This document shows, piece after piece, positions 18,043 to 27,322 of a DNA stretch of 64,000 nt. A program made the position numbers and the translations under genes. Source of the stretch: Streptomyces violaceusniger Tu 4113 (GTDB lineage Bacteria > Actinomycetota > Actinomycetes > Streptomycetales > Streptomycetaceae); contig NC_015957.1 of the NCBI RefSeq assembly GCF_000147815.2, positions 4,092,001 to 4,156,000 of the forward strand. The letters run 5' to 3'. The stretch's first letter is position 1, and each line of letters opens with the position of its first letter. The notes under the pieces were generated by a model that saw nothing but the letters and a program-made list of their open reading frames with translations, was not told where the DNA came from and ran no database searches.

Positions 18043-18800
18043 CGTGTCCGTAGTTCTGCGTGGGATGTGTGTGGGGCCCCTGCGCGCGGACGGTGTCCGT
18101 AGTTCTGCGTGGGATGTGTGTGGGGCCCCTGCGCGCGGACGGTGTCCGTAGTTCTGCGTGGGATGTGTGTGGGGCCCCTGCGCGCGGACGGTGTCCGTAG
18201 TTCTGCGTGGGATGTGTGTGGGGCCCCTGCGCGCGGACGGTGTCCGTAGTTCTGCGTGGGATGTGTGTGGGGCCCCTGCGCGCGGACGGTGTCCGTAGTT
18301 CTGCGTGGGATGTGTGTGGGGCCCCTGCGCGCGGACGGTGTCCGTAGTTCTGCGTGGGATGTGTGTGGGGCCCCTGCGCGCGGACGGTGTCCGTAGTTCT
18401 GCGTGGGATGTGTGTGGGGCCCCTGCGCGCGGACGGTGTCCGTAGCTCTGCGCGGGGCGTGTGTGGGGCCCCTGCGCGCGGACGGTGTCCGTAGCTCTGC
18501 GCGGGGCGTGTGTGCGGCCCCTGCGCCCGGACGTGTCCGTAGCTCTGCGCGGGGCGTGTGTGCGGCCCCTGCGCCCGACGTGCCCGTAGCCCTGCGCGGG
18601 ACGTGCGCGTAGCCCCTGCGCAGGACGTGCGTGTGGCCCCTGCGCCCGGACGGTGCGTGTGGCCCCCGCGCGGGACGTGTCCGTAGCCCCCGCGCCCGGC
18701 GTGCCCGTCGCCCTGCGCGGGACGTGCGTGGAGTCCCCGCCCCCGGACGTGCCCGTAGCCCCCGCGCCCGGACGTACCCGCAGCCCCTGCCAGCCGCGCT
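18043..18800. repeat. 49-bp tandem array grading into a 24-bp array
   Basis: Units begin at 18043, 18092, 18141, 18190, 18239, 18288, 18337, 18386, 18435 and 18484 with exact 49-bp spacing. The first eight are nearly identical (GTGTCCGTAGTTCTGCGTGG start, then a GTGTGGGGCCCCTGCGCGCG part). Spacing then shrinks to 48 and 47 bp and breaks into single units of 23-25 bp (starts at 18602, 18626, 18651, 18676, 18700, 18723, 18748, 18773) with lower identity. Each 49-bp unit looks like a fused pair of the 24-bp units. The array fills the whole space between the convergent LacI and ROK genes and touches the ROK stop codon. It has no spacers of a CRISPR kind and no coding sense. Confidence 0.93.
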
Positions 18801-18808
18801 CGTACCCC

Positions 18809-20116
18809 CTACGCCAGCCGTGTGCCCAAGGTGGCGCGCCACGCCGGGGACGGCTCCGGCGCGGGGGTGGGCGGCAGGCGGCGCCCGCCGCGGGCGAAGA
18901 ACGCGGCCAGCGGCAGGATCGCGGCGCCCACCGTCACCGCGTCCGGCCCCAGCGCGCCCAGGTCGATGCCGACCCGCCCGGCGGGGTACGGCAGCGCGTA
19001 GGACATCGCGTGGCGCCGCACCGAATCCAGGAAACGCGCGCCGAGCTGGAGACCGGCCCAGCCGCCGACGAGGATGCGCTCGGGCTGGAAGAGGTTGATC
19101 AGGTCGGACAGCCCGGCGCCCAGGTACTCCGCGGTCTCGGCGAGGACGGCGGCCGCCACCGGGTCCGGGGCGCCGCCGTCCGCGGGGTAGGCGGCGGCCA
19201 GCATCGCCGTCAGGGCGGTCTCCTCGTCGGTGTCGGGTGGCGGCTGCCCGCCCGCCTCCTGCCAGCGTTCCAGCAGCGCCTCCGCGCCCGCGTACGCCTC
19301 CAGACAGCCCAGCGCCCCGCAGCGGCACCGGCGGCCCCGCACCCGCACCGTGAGATGGCCCCACTCCACTGCCCGGCCGTGCTCGACGTCGTCGGTGACG
19401 ACGCAGGCGCCGACGCCCGATCCGAAGAGCACGACCACCGCGTTGCGCGCACCACGCCCGGCGCCGAACCACATCTCGGCCTGCCCCAGCGTCTTGGCGC
19501 CGTTCTCGATGAAGTACGGGACCTCGTCGGGGAGCCGGCCCGATCCGCGCAGCATCCGTTCCAGCGGCACCGCCTCCCAGCCGATCGGCTGGCCGTGCAC
19601 CACGGCACCGTCCTCCTCGGAGTGTTCGACGATGCCGGGGACGCCGATGCCGACGCCGAGGATCCGCGAGGGGTCGCGTCCGGCCTCCTCCAGGACCTCG
19701 GCGATGCCGTCGCGGATGTGGCCCGCGATCAGTTCGCTGTCGTAGCCCACCTGGCGCCCGGCGCCGCGAGTGGGCAACGGCCGGTCGGCGCGCGCCCGTT
19801 CGGCCAGCGAGAGATCGAACAGCTCGACGCGGACCCGGGTCTCGCCGACGTCCACTCCGATCATGTGGCCGCTGTGCGGCGTGATCCGCAGCAGGGTGCG
19901 GGGACGGCCGCCGTCGGAGTCGATGCTTCCGGCCTCCTCCACCAGCTTCTCGGTGAGCAGTTCGGCGACCACATTGCTGATGGAACCTGAACTCAGCCCG
20001 GTCGCGGGGGCCAGCGAGAAGCGGCTCATCGGTCCGTCGAAATACAACCGACGCAGCACGGCGGCGCGGTTCTCCCGCCGCAGGTCACGAACGTTACGCC
20101 CGTTGTGCGCTGCCAC
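18809..20116 (-). CDS. ROK-family transcriptional regulator
   Basis: The 435-residue protein has an N-terminal winged helix (NVRDLRRENRAAVLRRLYFDGPMSRFSLAPATGLSSGSISNVVAELL). A ROK domain follows, with MIGVDVGETRVRVELFDL, GVGIGVPGIVEH and the zinc motif WGHLTVRVRGRRCRCGALGCLEAYAG. The kinase-type EN(D)AN motif is altered to ENGAKTLGQAE, so it is a regulator without sugar-kinase activity. It is divergent from an ABC sugar importer and GH1 gene that it probably controls. The C-terminus runs directly into the tandem-repeat array. Confidence 0.92.
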   Translation of the reverse strand: MAAHNGRNVRDLRRENRAAVLRRLYFDGPMSRFSLAPATGLSSGSISNVVAELLTEKLVEEAGSIDSDGGRPRTLLRITPHSGHMIGVDVGETRVRVELFDLSLAERARADRPLPTRGAGRQVGYDSELIAGHIRDGIAEVLEEAGRDPSRILGVGIGVPGIVEHSEEDGAVVHGQPIGWEAVPLERMLRGSGRLPDEVPYFIENGAKTLGQAEMWFGAGRGARNAVVVLFGSGVGACVVTDDVEHGRAVEWGHLTVRVRGRRCRCGALGCLEAYAGAEALLERWQEAGGQPPPDTDEETALTAMLAAAYPADGGAPDPVAAAVLAETAEYLGAGLSDLINLFQPERILVGGWAGLQLGARFLDSVRRHAMSYALPYPAGRVGIDLGALGPDAVTVGAAILPLAAFFARGGRRLPPTPAPEPSPAWRATLGTRLA

Positions 20117-20176
20117 CTGGCCTCCTCAAGTCCCGGCTCCGCGCCGCAAGATACCTCCGCCGGATCTCTTGACGCG

Positions 20177-20212
20177 ACCTTCTCTTGAGGTTTAACTCAC
20201 GTCCTAAATTAA
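20177..20212. promoter_or_regulatory. AT-rich promoter/operator region between ROK and ABC genes
   Basis: A local AT-rich patch reading TTGAGGTTTAACTCACG followed by CCTAAATTAAG stands out from the GC-rich background between the divergent ROK and solute-binding-protein genes. The TTTAA / TTAA pair in opposed orientation is a plausible ROK operator overlapping the promoter; no exact binding site is claimed. Confidence 0.45.
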
Positions 20213-20299
20213 GCCGTGAGCGGCTTCGGGAGTTGAACGCGGTTGGCGTGCCCGGGCCCTTCTTGGCATTCACCCCTCCCGGAAGGGACACCTGGAGCC

Positions 20300-21619
20300 A
20301 TGCGCAGGATCCGAGCCGCGGCCATAGGCGCCGTCACCTTGTCACTCGCCCTTGCCGCCTCGGCGTGCGGAGGTGGTTCCTCGACGGACGGCGGCGGTTC
20401 CAACGACTCGCCGAAGACGCTCACGTACTGGGCGTCCAACCAGGGCGCCAGCATCACGGTGGACAAGAAGGTCCTGAAGCCCGAACTCGACAAGTTCGAG
20501 AAGCAGACCGGGATCAGAGTGAAGCTGGAGGTCATCCCCTGGTCCGAGCTGCTGAACCGGATCCTCACCGCGACCACCTCCGGCCAGGGCCCCGACGTCC
20601 TGAACATCGGCAACACCTGGAGCGCCTCGCTGCAGGCGTCCGGGGCGCTGCTGCCGTGGGACACCAAGAACTTCGGCAGCATCGGCGGCAAGGACCGCTT
20701 CGTGGACTCCGCCCTCGGCTCGACCGGTGCGCAGGGCGAGGACCCGGCCGCGGTGCCGCTCTACTCGATGGCGTACGCGCTCTACTACAACAAGAAGATG
20801 TTCGCCGACGCGGGCATCTCCAAGCCGCCCGCCACCTGGGACGAACTGGTCGCCGACGGCAAGAAGCTCTCCAAGGGCGGCAAGTGGGGCCTCGGTGCCG
20901 AGGGCGCGAACCTCTCGGAGAACATCCACCAGGTCTTCGTCTTCGCCAAGCAGCACGGCGCGGACTTCTTCACCGCCGACGGCAAGCCCGACTTCACCTC
21001 CGACGGCGCGGTCACCGCCATCAAGCAGTACGTCGATCTGATGGCCAAGGACAAGATCATCGCCCCGGGCAACGCCGAGTACGCGCAGAACCAGTCCCTC
21101 AGCGACTTCGCCAAGGGGAAGACGGCGATGGTCCTGTGGCAGACCGCCTCCGCCACCCTCACCTCACTGGGCATGAAGGACGACGAGTGGGGCGTGGCCC
21201 CGGCGCCCGTCCGCTCCGGCACCCCCGGCTCCGGCACCTCCGTCAACTCGATGGTCGCCGGCATCAACCTGGCCGTCTTCAAGAACACCGACAACCACGA
21301 CGGCGCCCTGAAGTTCGTGAAGTTCATGACCGGCGACGCCGAGCAGAAGATCCTCAACAAGGCGTACGGCTCCATCCCGCCGGTCAAGGCCGCCCAGTCC
21401 GACCCCGCCTTCAACACCAAGGCGACGGCCGCCCTGCGGGAAACCCTCGCCAAGAGCGCCGCGGCGCTGCCGCAGGTGGCCGACGAGTCGCAGTTCGAGA
21501 CCTCCGTCGGCACGGCCGTCAAGGAGCTGCTCGCCGATGCCGCCGGCGGACGCCCGGTGACCACCGAGTCGGTGAAGGCCAAGCTGGAGAAGGCCCAGCA
21601 GCAGATGCCGGCGAAGTGA
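20300..21619 (+). CDS. ABC sugar transporter, lipoprotein solute-binding protein
   Basis: The 439-residue protein has a lipoprotein signal (MRRIRAAAIGAVTLSLALAA, then SAC with the modified Cys23). An extracellular solute-binding family-1 fold follows, with LTYWASNQG, IRVKLEVIPWSELLNRILTATTSGQGPDVLNIGNTWSA, GKTAMVLWQTASATLTSLG and GDAEQKILNKAYGSIPP. It captures an oligosaccharide outside the membrane for the two permeases immediately downstream (13-bp gap). The ATG at 20300 follows CTGGAG. No ATPase gene is present, so a shared MsiK-type ATPase is expected. A beta-glucoside or short beta-glucan is inferred from the linked GH1. Confidence 0.92.
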   Translation: MRRIRAAAIGAVTLSLALAASACGGGSSTDGGGSNDSPKTLTYWASNQGASITVDKKVLKPELDKFEKQTGIRVKLEVIPWSELLNRILTATTSGQGPDVLNIGNTWSASLQASGALLPWDTKNFGSIGGKDRFVDSALGSTGAQGEDPAAVPLYSMAYALYYNKKMFADAGISKPPATWDELVADGKKLSKGGKWGLGAEGANLSENIHQVFVFAKQHGADFFTADGKPDFTSDGAVTAIKQYVDLMAKDKIIAPGNAEYAQNQSLSDFAKGKTAMVLWQTASATLTSLGMKDDEWGVAPAPVRSGTPGSGTSVNSMVAGINLAVFKNTDNHDGALKFVKFMTGDAEQKILNKAYGSIPPVKAAQSDPAFNTKATAALRETLAKSAAALPQVADESQFETSVGTAVKELLADAAGGRPVTTESVKAKLEKAQQQMPAK

Positions 21620-21632
21620 GTGCGGACACCTC

Positions 21633-22631
21633 ATGACCACCACGACCGCGACCGCTGAGAAAGACCGGCGGACGGTGTCGGGGAGCACCCCCGGGGCGGC
21701 GCGAGGCCCGCGCCGCCCCGGGCGGATCCGCCGCATCGGACTGCCGTACCTGCTGCTCCTGCCCGCCCTCGTCCTCGAACTCCTGGTCCATCTGGTGCCG
21801 ATGGTCATCGGCATCCTGATGAGCTTCAAGGCGCTTACCCGGTTCTCCATCCGGGACTGGGGCGCCGCGCCCTGGTCCGGACTGGACAACTACAAGATCT
21901 CGGTGGACATCAACGCCCCGGCCGGGGAGGCGCTGCTCCACTCGTTCTGGGTCACCTGCGGCTTCACCGTGCTGTCGGTCGGGATGTGCTGGCTACTGGG
22001 CACCGCCGCCGCCATCTTCCTGCAGGACACCTTCCGCGGACGGGGGCTGCTGCGCACCCTGTTCCTGGTCCCGTACGCGCTGCCCGTCTACACGGCCGTC
22101 ATCACCTGGGCGTTCATGTTCCAGCACGACAACGGCCTGGTGAACCATGTCCTCCACGACCAACTGGGCCTCACCGACAAGCCCTCGTTCTGGCTGATCG
22201 GCGACAACAGCTTCATCGCGCTGCTGACCGTGTCGGTGTGGAAGGGCTGGCCGTTCGCGTTCCTCGTCGTCATGGCCGGTCTGCAGAACATCCCCAAGGA
22301 GCTCTACGAGGCGGCCGCCCTCGACGGCGCCGGGATGTGGCAGCAGATCCGCCGCATCACCCTGCCCTCGCTGCGCCCGGTCAACCAGGTGCTGGTGCTG
22401 GTGCTGTTCCTGTGGACGTTCAACGACTTCAACACCCCGTATGTGCTGTTCGGCAAGGCGGCGCCGGAGGCCGCGGACCTCATCTCGATCCACGTCTACC
22501 AGACGACATTCGCCACCTGGAACTTCGGCACCGGCTCCGCCATGTCCGTACTGCTGCTGCTCTTCCTGCTCGTGGTGACGGGCCTGTACCTCCTGCTGAC
22601 CTCCCGACGAAGGAAGACGGCCGATGTCTAG
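21633..22631 (+). CDS. ABC sugar transporter permease (MalF-type)
   Basis: The 332-residue inner-membrane protein has about six membrane segments (LPYLLLLPALVLELLVHLVPMVIGIL at the start) and the cytoplasmic ATPase-coupling loop YEAAALDGAGMWQQIRRITLPSLRP. It pairs with the MalG-type permease whose start overlaps its end by 8 bp, so the two are translationally coupled. Confidence 0.93.
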   Translation: MTTTTATAEKDRRTVSGSTPGAARGPRRPGRIRRIGLPYLLLLPALVLELLVHLVPMVIGILMSFKALTRFSIRDWGAAPWSGLDNYKISVDINAPAGEALLHSFWVTCGFTVLSVGMCWLLGTAAAIFLQDTFRGRGLLRTLFLVPYALPVYTAVITWAFMFQHDNGLVNHVLHDQLGLTDKPSFWLIGDNSFIALLTVSVWKGWPFAFLVVMAGLQNIPKELYEAAALDGAGMWQQIRRITLPSLRPVNQVLVLVLFLWTFNDFNTPYVLFGKAAPEAADLISIHVYQTTFATWNFGTGSAMSVLLLLFLLVVTGLYLLLTSRRRKTADV

Positions 22632-23520
22632 CACCTCCCAGGCGCCGCCCCGTTCACCGATGGCCGCTCCCCGCTCACCGATGGCCGCTCCCCGGTCCTT
22701 CCTCTGGGCCCGCCGGATCTTCCTCACCCTGCTCACCGGCTTCGTCCTGCTGCCGGTGTACGTCATGGTCTCCAGCTCCCTGAAGCCACTGCAGGACGTC
22801 TCCGGGACGTTCCGCTGGCTGCCGAGCGGGCTGACCATCCGCCCCTACATCGACATCTGGTCGACGGTCCCGCTCGCCGACTACTTCGTGAACTCGGTCA
22901 TCGTGGCGGGCGCCGCGACCATCTGCTCGGTGGTGATCGCCGTCTTCGCCGCGTACGCGGTCAGCCGGTACCGCTTCCGGGGCAAGCGGGTGTTCACGGT
23001 CACCGTGCTGTCCACCCAGATGTTCCCCGGGATCCTCTTCCTGCTGCCGCTGTTCCTCATCTACATCAACATCGGCAACGCCACCGGCATCGCCCTCTTC
23101 GGCTCCCGGGGCGGCCTCATCCTCACCTATCTCACCTTCTCGCTGCCGTTCTCGATCTGGATGCTCATCGGGTACTTCGACTCGGTGCCGCGCGATCTGG
23201 ACGAGGCGGCGCTGGTGGACGGCTGCGGACCGCTCGGCGCGCTGTTCCGGGTCGTCGTCCCGGCCGCGATCCCCGGCATCGTCGCCGTCGCCGTCTACGC
23301 GTTCATGACCGCCTGGGGCGAGGTGCTCTTCGCGTCCGTGATGACCAACGACACCACCCGCACCCTCGCCGTCGGCCTCCAGGGGTACGCCACCCAGACC
23401 GAGGTGTACTGGAACCAGGTCATGGCCGCCTCGCTCGTCGTCAGTGTCCCCGTGGTCGCGGGCTTCCTGCTCCTCCAGCGCTACCTCGTCGCCGGACTCA
23501 CCGCCGGAGCGGTGAAGTGA
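22624..23520 (+). CDS. ABC sugar transporter permease (MalG-type)
   Basis: The 298-residue membrane protein carries the coupling loop [26 protein letters not shown] and about six transmembrane segments. It completes the importer with the upstream solute-binding protein and MalF-type subunit. The N-terminus contains an in-frame duplicated unit (RSPMAAP twice, then RSF) from a direct DNA repeat of about 21 bp at 22651-22697. Confidence 0.93.
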   Translation: MSSTSQAPPRSPMAAPRSPMAAPRSFLWARRIFLTLLTGFVLLPVYVMVSSSLKPLQDVSGTFRWLPSGLTIRPYIDIWSTVPLADYFVNSVIVAGAATICSVVIAVFAAYAVSRYRFRGKRVFTVTVLSTQMFPGILFLLPLFLIYINIGNATGIALFGSRGGLILTYLTFSLPFSIWMLIGYFDSVPRDLDEAALVDGCGPLGALFRVVVPAAIPGIVAVAVYAFMTAWGEVLFASVMTNDTTRTLAVGLQGYATQTEVYWNQVMAASLVVSVPVVAGFLLLQRYLVAGLTAGAVK

Positions 23521-23549
23521 CCGGCCTTCCCACCTCTGAAAGGACGTAC

Positions 23550-24914
23550 GTGTCCGAACTCCTGGACCTCACAGCCTTCCCGCACGACTTCCTGTGGGGC
23601 ACGGCGACCTCGGCCTACCAGATCGAGGGAGCCGCTGCCGAGGACGGACGGTCGCCCTCGATCTGGGACACCTTCTCGCACACCCCCGGCAGAGTCGCGG
23701 GCGACGACCACGGCGACGTGGCCTGCGACCACTACCACCGCTGGCGCGCGGACATCGGGCTGATGAAGCGGCTGGGCACCAACGCCTACCGGCTCTCCAT
23801 CGCCTGGCCACGAGTGGTGCCGGGCGGCGACGGACCGGTCAACGCCAAGGGTCTGGCCTTCTACGACGAGCTGATCGACGGTCTGCTGGAGGCGGGCATC
23901 ACCCCGTCCGTCACCCTGTACCACTGGGATCTGCCGCAGGTGCTGCAGGACCGGGGCGGCTGGCCCGTGCGCGACACCGCGGAACACTTCGCCGCGTACG
24001 CCTCGGTGGTGGCCGACCGCCTCGGCGACCGGGTGCACCACTGGACCACCCTCAACGAGCCGCTGTGCTCGGCCTGGATCGGCCACCTCGAAGGTGTGAT
24101 GGCGCCCGGGCTCACCGATCTGACCGCGGCGGTCCGGACCTCGTACCATCTGCTGCTCGGCCACGGCCTCGCCGCCCAGGCGATCCGGGCCGCCGCACCG
24201 GGCGCCGAGATCGGCATCGTCAACAACCTCAACACCGTCGAGGCCGCCAGCGACCGGCCCGAGGACCTGGCGGCCGCCCGGCGCATGGACGGCCACACCA
24301 ACCGCTGGTGGCTGGACCCCGTCCACGGCCGCGGCTTCCCCGCGGACATGCGCGAGGTGTACGGCGTCGAACTCCCGGAGCGCCCCGGCGACCTGGAGAC
24401 CATCGCCGCACCCCTGGACTGGCTGGGCCTGAACTACTACTTCCCGGCCACCGTCACCGACGACCCCACCGGCCCGGCCCCCCACGCCCGCGCCGTCCGC
24501 CGCCCGGACGTACCCCGTACGGGCATGGACTGGGAGATCGACGCCACCGGGATCGAAACCCTCCTGCTGCGCCTGACCGGCGAATACGGCGCCCGCAAGC
24601 TGTACGTCACCGAGAACGGCTGCGCCTACCCCGACGTCGTACGCCCGGACGGGACCATCGACGACCCCGAGCGCCAGGACTACCTCGTCCAGCACCTCGC
24701 GGCCTGCGCCTCGGCGGCCCGCAAGGGCGCCCCGCTGGCCGGCTACTTCGCATGGTCGCTGCTCGACAACTTCGAGTGGGCCTACGGATACGACAAGCGC
24801 TTCGGCCTGGTCCACGTCGACTACGGCACCCAGACCCGCACCATCAAGGGCTCCGGCCACCGCTACGCGGAGATCATCCGCGACCACCGAGGCCGAGCCC
24901 GCCGCGCAGCGTAG
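23550..24914 (+). CDS. GH1 beta-glucosidase
   Basis: The 454-residue cytoplasmic enzyme has the full GH1 signature: [29 protein letters not shown] near the N-terminus, the acid/base Glu170 in TLNEP, the nucleophile Glu355 in YVTENGCAY, and [22 protein letters not shown] near the end. It presumably hydrolyses the beta-glucoside imported by the preceding ABC system. The GTG at 23550 follows GAAAGGACG and is preferred to the GTG at 23517 overlapping the permease stop. Confidence 0.94.
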   Translation: MSELLDLTAFPHDFLWGTATSAYQIEGAAAEDGRSPSIWDTFSHTPGRVAGDDHGDVACDHYHRWRADIGLMKRLGTNAYRLSIAWPRVVPGGDGPVNAKGLAFYDELIDGLLEAGITPSVTLYHWDLPQVLQDRGGWPVRDTAEHFAAYASVVADRLGDRVHHWTTLNEPLCSAWIGHLEGVMAPGLTDLTAAVRTSYHLLLGHGLAAQAIRAAAPGAEIGIVNNLNTVEAASDRPEDLAAARRMDGHTNRWWLDPVHGRGFPADMREVYGVELPERPGDLETIAAPLDWLGLNYYFPATVTDDPTGPAPHARAVRRPDVPRTGMDWEIDATGIETLLLRLTGEYGARKLYVTENGCAYPDVVRPDGTIDDPERQDYLVQHLAACASAARKGAPLAGYFAWSLLDNFEWAYGYDKRFGLVHVDYGTQTRTIKGSGHRYAEIIRDHRGRARRAA

Positions 24915-24917
24915 GAG

Positions 24918-25113
24918 GTGTCCGGGCCGTTCCCGGCCCGGCCCCTTCCCGCAGCGTCGACATGCGGCTCAGCCGCGTGGTGGGGCTTCGCCCCGGACCC
25001 CGGACCCCGGACCCCGGACCCCGGGGTCCGGGGTCCGGGGGCGAACCCTTGGCAACGCGATCCAGCCGCTCCGGCGTTTGAGGAGCGGGGTCCAGGGGCG
25101 GGAGCCCCTGGTA
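24918..25113 (-). repeat. Dispersed intergenic repeat, copy A (inverted)
   Basis: Read on the minus strand this stretch matches the plus-strand sequence at about 27730-27897 over roughly 160 bp, including the segments GACCCCGCTC...CAAACGCCGGAG, GGCTGGAT.GCGTTGCC and CACGCGGC.GAGCCGC. It is probably a member of an intergenic repeat family and lies directly after the GH1 stop. Inside it a 7-bp unit GGACCCC is repeated four times (24995-25022) and then inverted (25023-25036), forming a strong hairpin. Confidence 0.8.
24995..25036. terminator. GGACCCC repeat hairpin after the GH1 gene
   Basis: Four copies of GGACCCC followed by two of GGGGTCC form at least a 14-bp perfect stem, 80 bp after the GH1 stop. 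It is the probable terminator of the ABC/GH1 operon. Confidence 0.65.
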
Positions 25114-25169
25114 CCGGGAAGGGGCGGGGAGGGGGAAAGTCCCGCCGGACGCCCCTAGGGCCCGCACAG

Positions 25170-25300
25170 ACGGCACCACGCGCACCACGGCACGCAGGCA
25201 CGACGGAAAGCACATCGGCACATCGGCACACGGCATTACGGCACACGGCACATCGGCACACGGCACGAAGGCACTTCGGCACCACCGCACTTCGGCACCG
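25170..25300. repeat. Degenerate GGCAC-rich short repeat upstream of GH16
   Basis: About twelve imperfect copies of an 8-9 bp unit (GGCACATC, GGCACACG, GGCACTTC) lie in the leader region of the GH16 gene. The repeat is simple and C/A-rich on the plus strand. Its role is unknown. Confidence 0.65.
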
Positions 25301-25336
25301 CACGTGCATCCCCACGACCTCATCGAGGAGAGCCGC

Positions 25337-27241
25337 ATGCCATCCCGTACCCAACGCCACCACCACCGCACACTGCTGAGCGCCCTCGCCACCCTGGCCA
25401 CCGTGGCGCTGCTGTCCACGGGCCCGGCCCTCGCCACGCCCGCGTCCCACTCCACCAAGGCCGCCGCCGAGGCGACGTGGGACACCGACCGCGCGGCGGC
25501 CGCGTACGCCGCCAATCACAGCGCCGTCACCGCGTCCGGCAGCGAGAACGACGGCACCGCCCCGGGCCTGGCCTTCGACGGCAACGGGTCGACCCGCTGG
25601 GCCAGCCCGTTCAGCGACGACGCGTGGATCCGCGTCGACCTCGGCGCCACCATCCGGATCGACCGGGTCGTCCTGGACTGGGAGGCCGCCTACGGCAAGA
25701 AGTACGTCCTGGAGGTGTCGAAGAACGGCACCGACTGGACCCCCTTCTACACCGAGAACGCGGGCACCGGAGGATCTCTCACCGCCCACACCTATCCGCA
25801 GGACGTCACCGGCCGCTACGTACGGATGCGTGGCATCGAGCGTGGCACGCCCTACGGCTATTCGCTGTACTCGTTCAAGGTGTACGGCGGAGAGCCCGCC
25901 CCGGCGTCCACGACCCGCACCAATCTCGCTCTGAACCACCCCGCCTACTCCAACTACTACCAGCACGCGGGCAATTCACCCGCCTTCCTCACCGACGGCG
26001 GCTGGCCCGCCAACCTCAAGGACGACCAGACCCGCTGGTCCAGCGACTGGAACGCCGACCGCTGGGTCTCGGTGGACCTCGGCGCCACCTCCACGATCGA
26101 CACCGTCGACCTCTACTGGGAGGCGGCCTACGCCGTCGACTACCAGCTCCAGGTGTCCGACGACAACCGCACCTGGCGCACGGTGTATCAGCCCTCCGCC
26201 GCCGAGGTGGCCGCCCGTCGCGCGGACGTCAAATCGCCCGCCGACGCGGTGGGCCGCCGTGACACCGTGAAGTTGTCGCAGCCCGCCACCGGCCGCTATG
26301 TGCGGATGCTCGGCAAGGAGCGCCGCTCCTTCTACAACCCGGCCCCGGCCACAGCCCAGTTCGGCTACTCGCTCTACGAGTTCCAGGTCTGGGGCACCGG
26401 CGGGAGCGCCTCCGCGGCCTACCCCGCCCTCCCGGGTGAACAGTCCGGTGCGTACCGGACGACGTTCCTCGACGACTTCACCGGTGCCACCCTCGACCGC
26501 TCCAAGTGGCGTGTGGTGCGGACCGGCCAGGAGATGGGGTCGGTCAACGGCGAGTCGCAGGCGTATGTCGACTCCTCCGACACCATCCGCACCGAGAACG
26601 GCAATCTCGTCCTCAGGGCGAAGTACTGCAAGGGCTGCACCCAGGCGGGCGGCGGCACCTACGACTTCACCTCCGGGCGCATCGACACCCACACCAAAAT
26701 GGACTTCACCTACGGGCGGGTCAGTGCCCGGATGAAGCTGCCGGTCGGCGACGGGTTCTGGCCCGCGTTCTGGCTGCTGGGCAGCGATGTGGACGATCCG
26801 TCGGTGTCCTGGCCGTCCTCCGGCGAGACCGACATCATGGAAAACATCGGCTACGCGGACTGGACCAGCACCGCCCTGCACGGCCCCGGCTATTCGGCGG
26901 ACGGCAACATCGGCGCCCGTCAGATCTACGAGGGCGGCGGCCGCGCCGACCAGTGGCACACCTACGCGGTGGAGTGGACACCCATGGTGATGCGCTTCTT
27001 CGTCGATGACCGGGTGGTCCAGGAGACGACCCGCAACAAGCTGGAATCCACCCGTGGCCAGTGGGTCTTCGGCCACAACCAGTACGTCATCCTCAACCTC
27101 GCCCTGGGCGGGGCGTATCCGGCGGGCTGGAACAAGGTCACCACCCCCTACTGGGGCCTGCCGCAGTCCAGCGTCGACCGGATCGCGGCGGGGGGAGTGC
27201 AGGCGGAGGTGGACTGGGTGCGCGTCGAACAGAAGAGCTGA
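25337..27241 (+). CDS. Secreted GH16 beta-glucanase with two CBM32 domains
   Basis: The 634-residue protein has a Sec signal (RTLLSALATLATVALLSTGPALA). A first F5/8-type CBM32 (about 50-190) ends in RYVRMRGIERGTPYGYSLYSFKVYG, and a second (about 195-355) ends in FGYSLYEFQVWG. The GH16 domain (about 375-634) has FLDDFTGATLDRSKWRVV, the catalytic ETDIME with Glu497, Asp499 and Glu502, and the closing VQAEVDWVRVEQ. In GH16 beta-1,3(4)-glucanases the two Glu residues are nucleophile and acid/base. It lies downstream of the glucan importer/GH1 operon and between two inverted copies of an intergenic repeat. The ATG at 25337 follows GAGGAG. Confidence 0.92.
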   Translation: MPSRTQRHHHRTLLSALATLATVALLSTGPALATPASHSTKAAAEATWDTDRAAAAYAANHSAVTASGSENDGTAPGLAFDGNGSTRWASPFSDDAWIRVDLGATIRIDRVVLDWEAAYGKKYVLEVSKNGTDWTPFYTENAGTGGSLTAHTYPQDVTGRYVRMRGIERGTPYGYSLYSFKVYGGEPAPASTTRTNLALNHPAYSNYYQHAGNSPAFLTDGGWPANLKDDQTRWSSDWNADRWVSVDLGATSTIDTVDLYWEAAYAVDYQLQVSDDNRTWRTVYQPSAAEVAARRADVKSPADAVGRRDTVKLSQPATGRYVRMLGKERRSFYNPAPATAQFGYSLYEFQVWGTGGSASAAYPALPGEQSGAYRTTFLDDFTGATLDRSKWRVVRTGQEMGSVNGESQAYVDSSDTIRTENGNLVLRAKYCKGCTQAGGGTYDFTSGRIDTHTKMDFTYGRVSARMKLPVGDGFWPAFWLLGSDVDDPSVSWPSSGETDIMENIGYADWTSTALHGPGYSADGNIGARQIYEGGGRADQWHTYAVEWTPMVMRFFVDDRVVQETTRNKLESTRGQWVFGHNQYVILNLALGGAYPAGWNKVTTPYWGLPQSSVDRIAAGGVQAEVDWVRVEQKS

Positions 27242-27258
27242 GCGCTGCATTATGGGAC

Positions 27259-27291
27259 GTTGACGGACGGCCACCGTGGCCGCCCGTCAAC
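27259..27291. terminator. Hairpin after the GH16 gene
   Basis: GTTGACGGACGGCCAC and its near-perfect complement (one mismatch) form a long stem 18 bp after the GH16 stop and before the mutarotase gene. Confidence 0.75.
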
Positions 27292-27322
27292 GGAAACGGC
27301 AGCGGAAGAAGGAGGAGCGTCC

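Noticed and set aside
18043..18800. CRISPR array
   Set aside because: Units are head-to-tail with no unique spacers and no cas gene is nearby.
15045..19472. Very long minus-strand open frame with His/Thr/Pro-rich repeats
   Set aside because: It runs antisense through the clear LacI and glycosidase genes and the 49-bp array. The repeats come from the tandem DNA, and no ribosome binding site or family resemblance supports it.
18809..20116. The local ROK protein as CsnR, the chitosan repressor
   Set aside because: It is divergent from a sugar importer and GH1 gene in a glucan cluster, and its own upstream region lacks the TTAGGAA-N3-TTCCTAA palindrome. A different ROK gene outside the window is more likely.
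24995..25036. Riboswitch
   Set aside because: The structure is a simple heptamer fold-back located after an operon and over 300 bp before the next gene, better explained as a terminator within a dispersed repeat.
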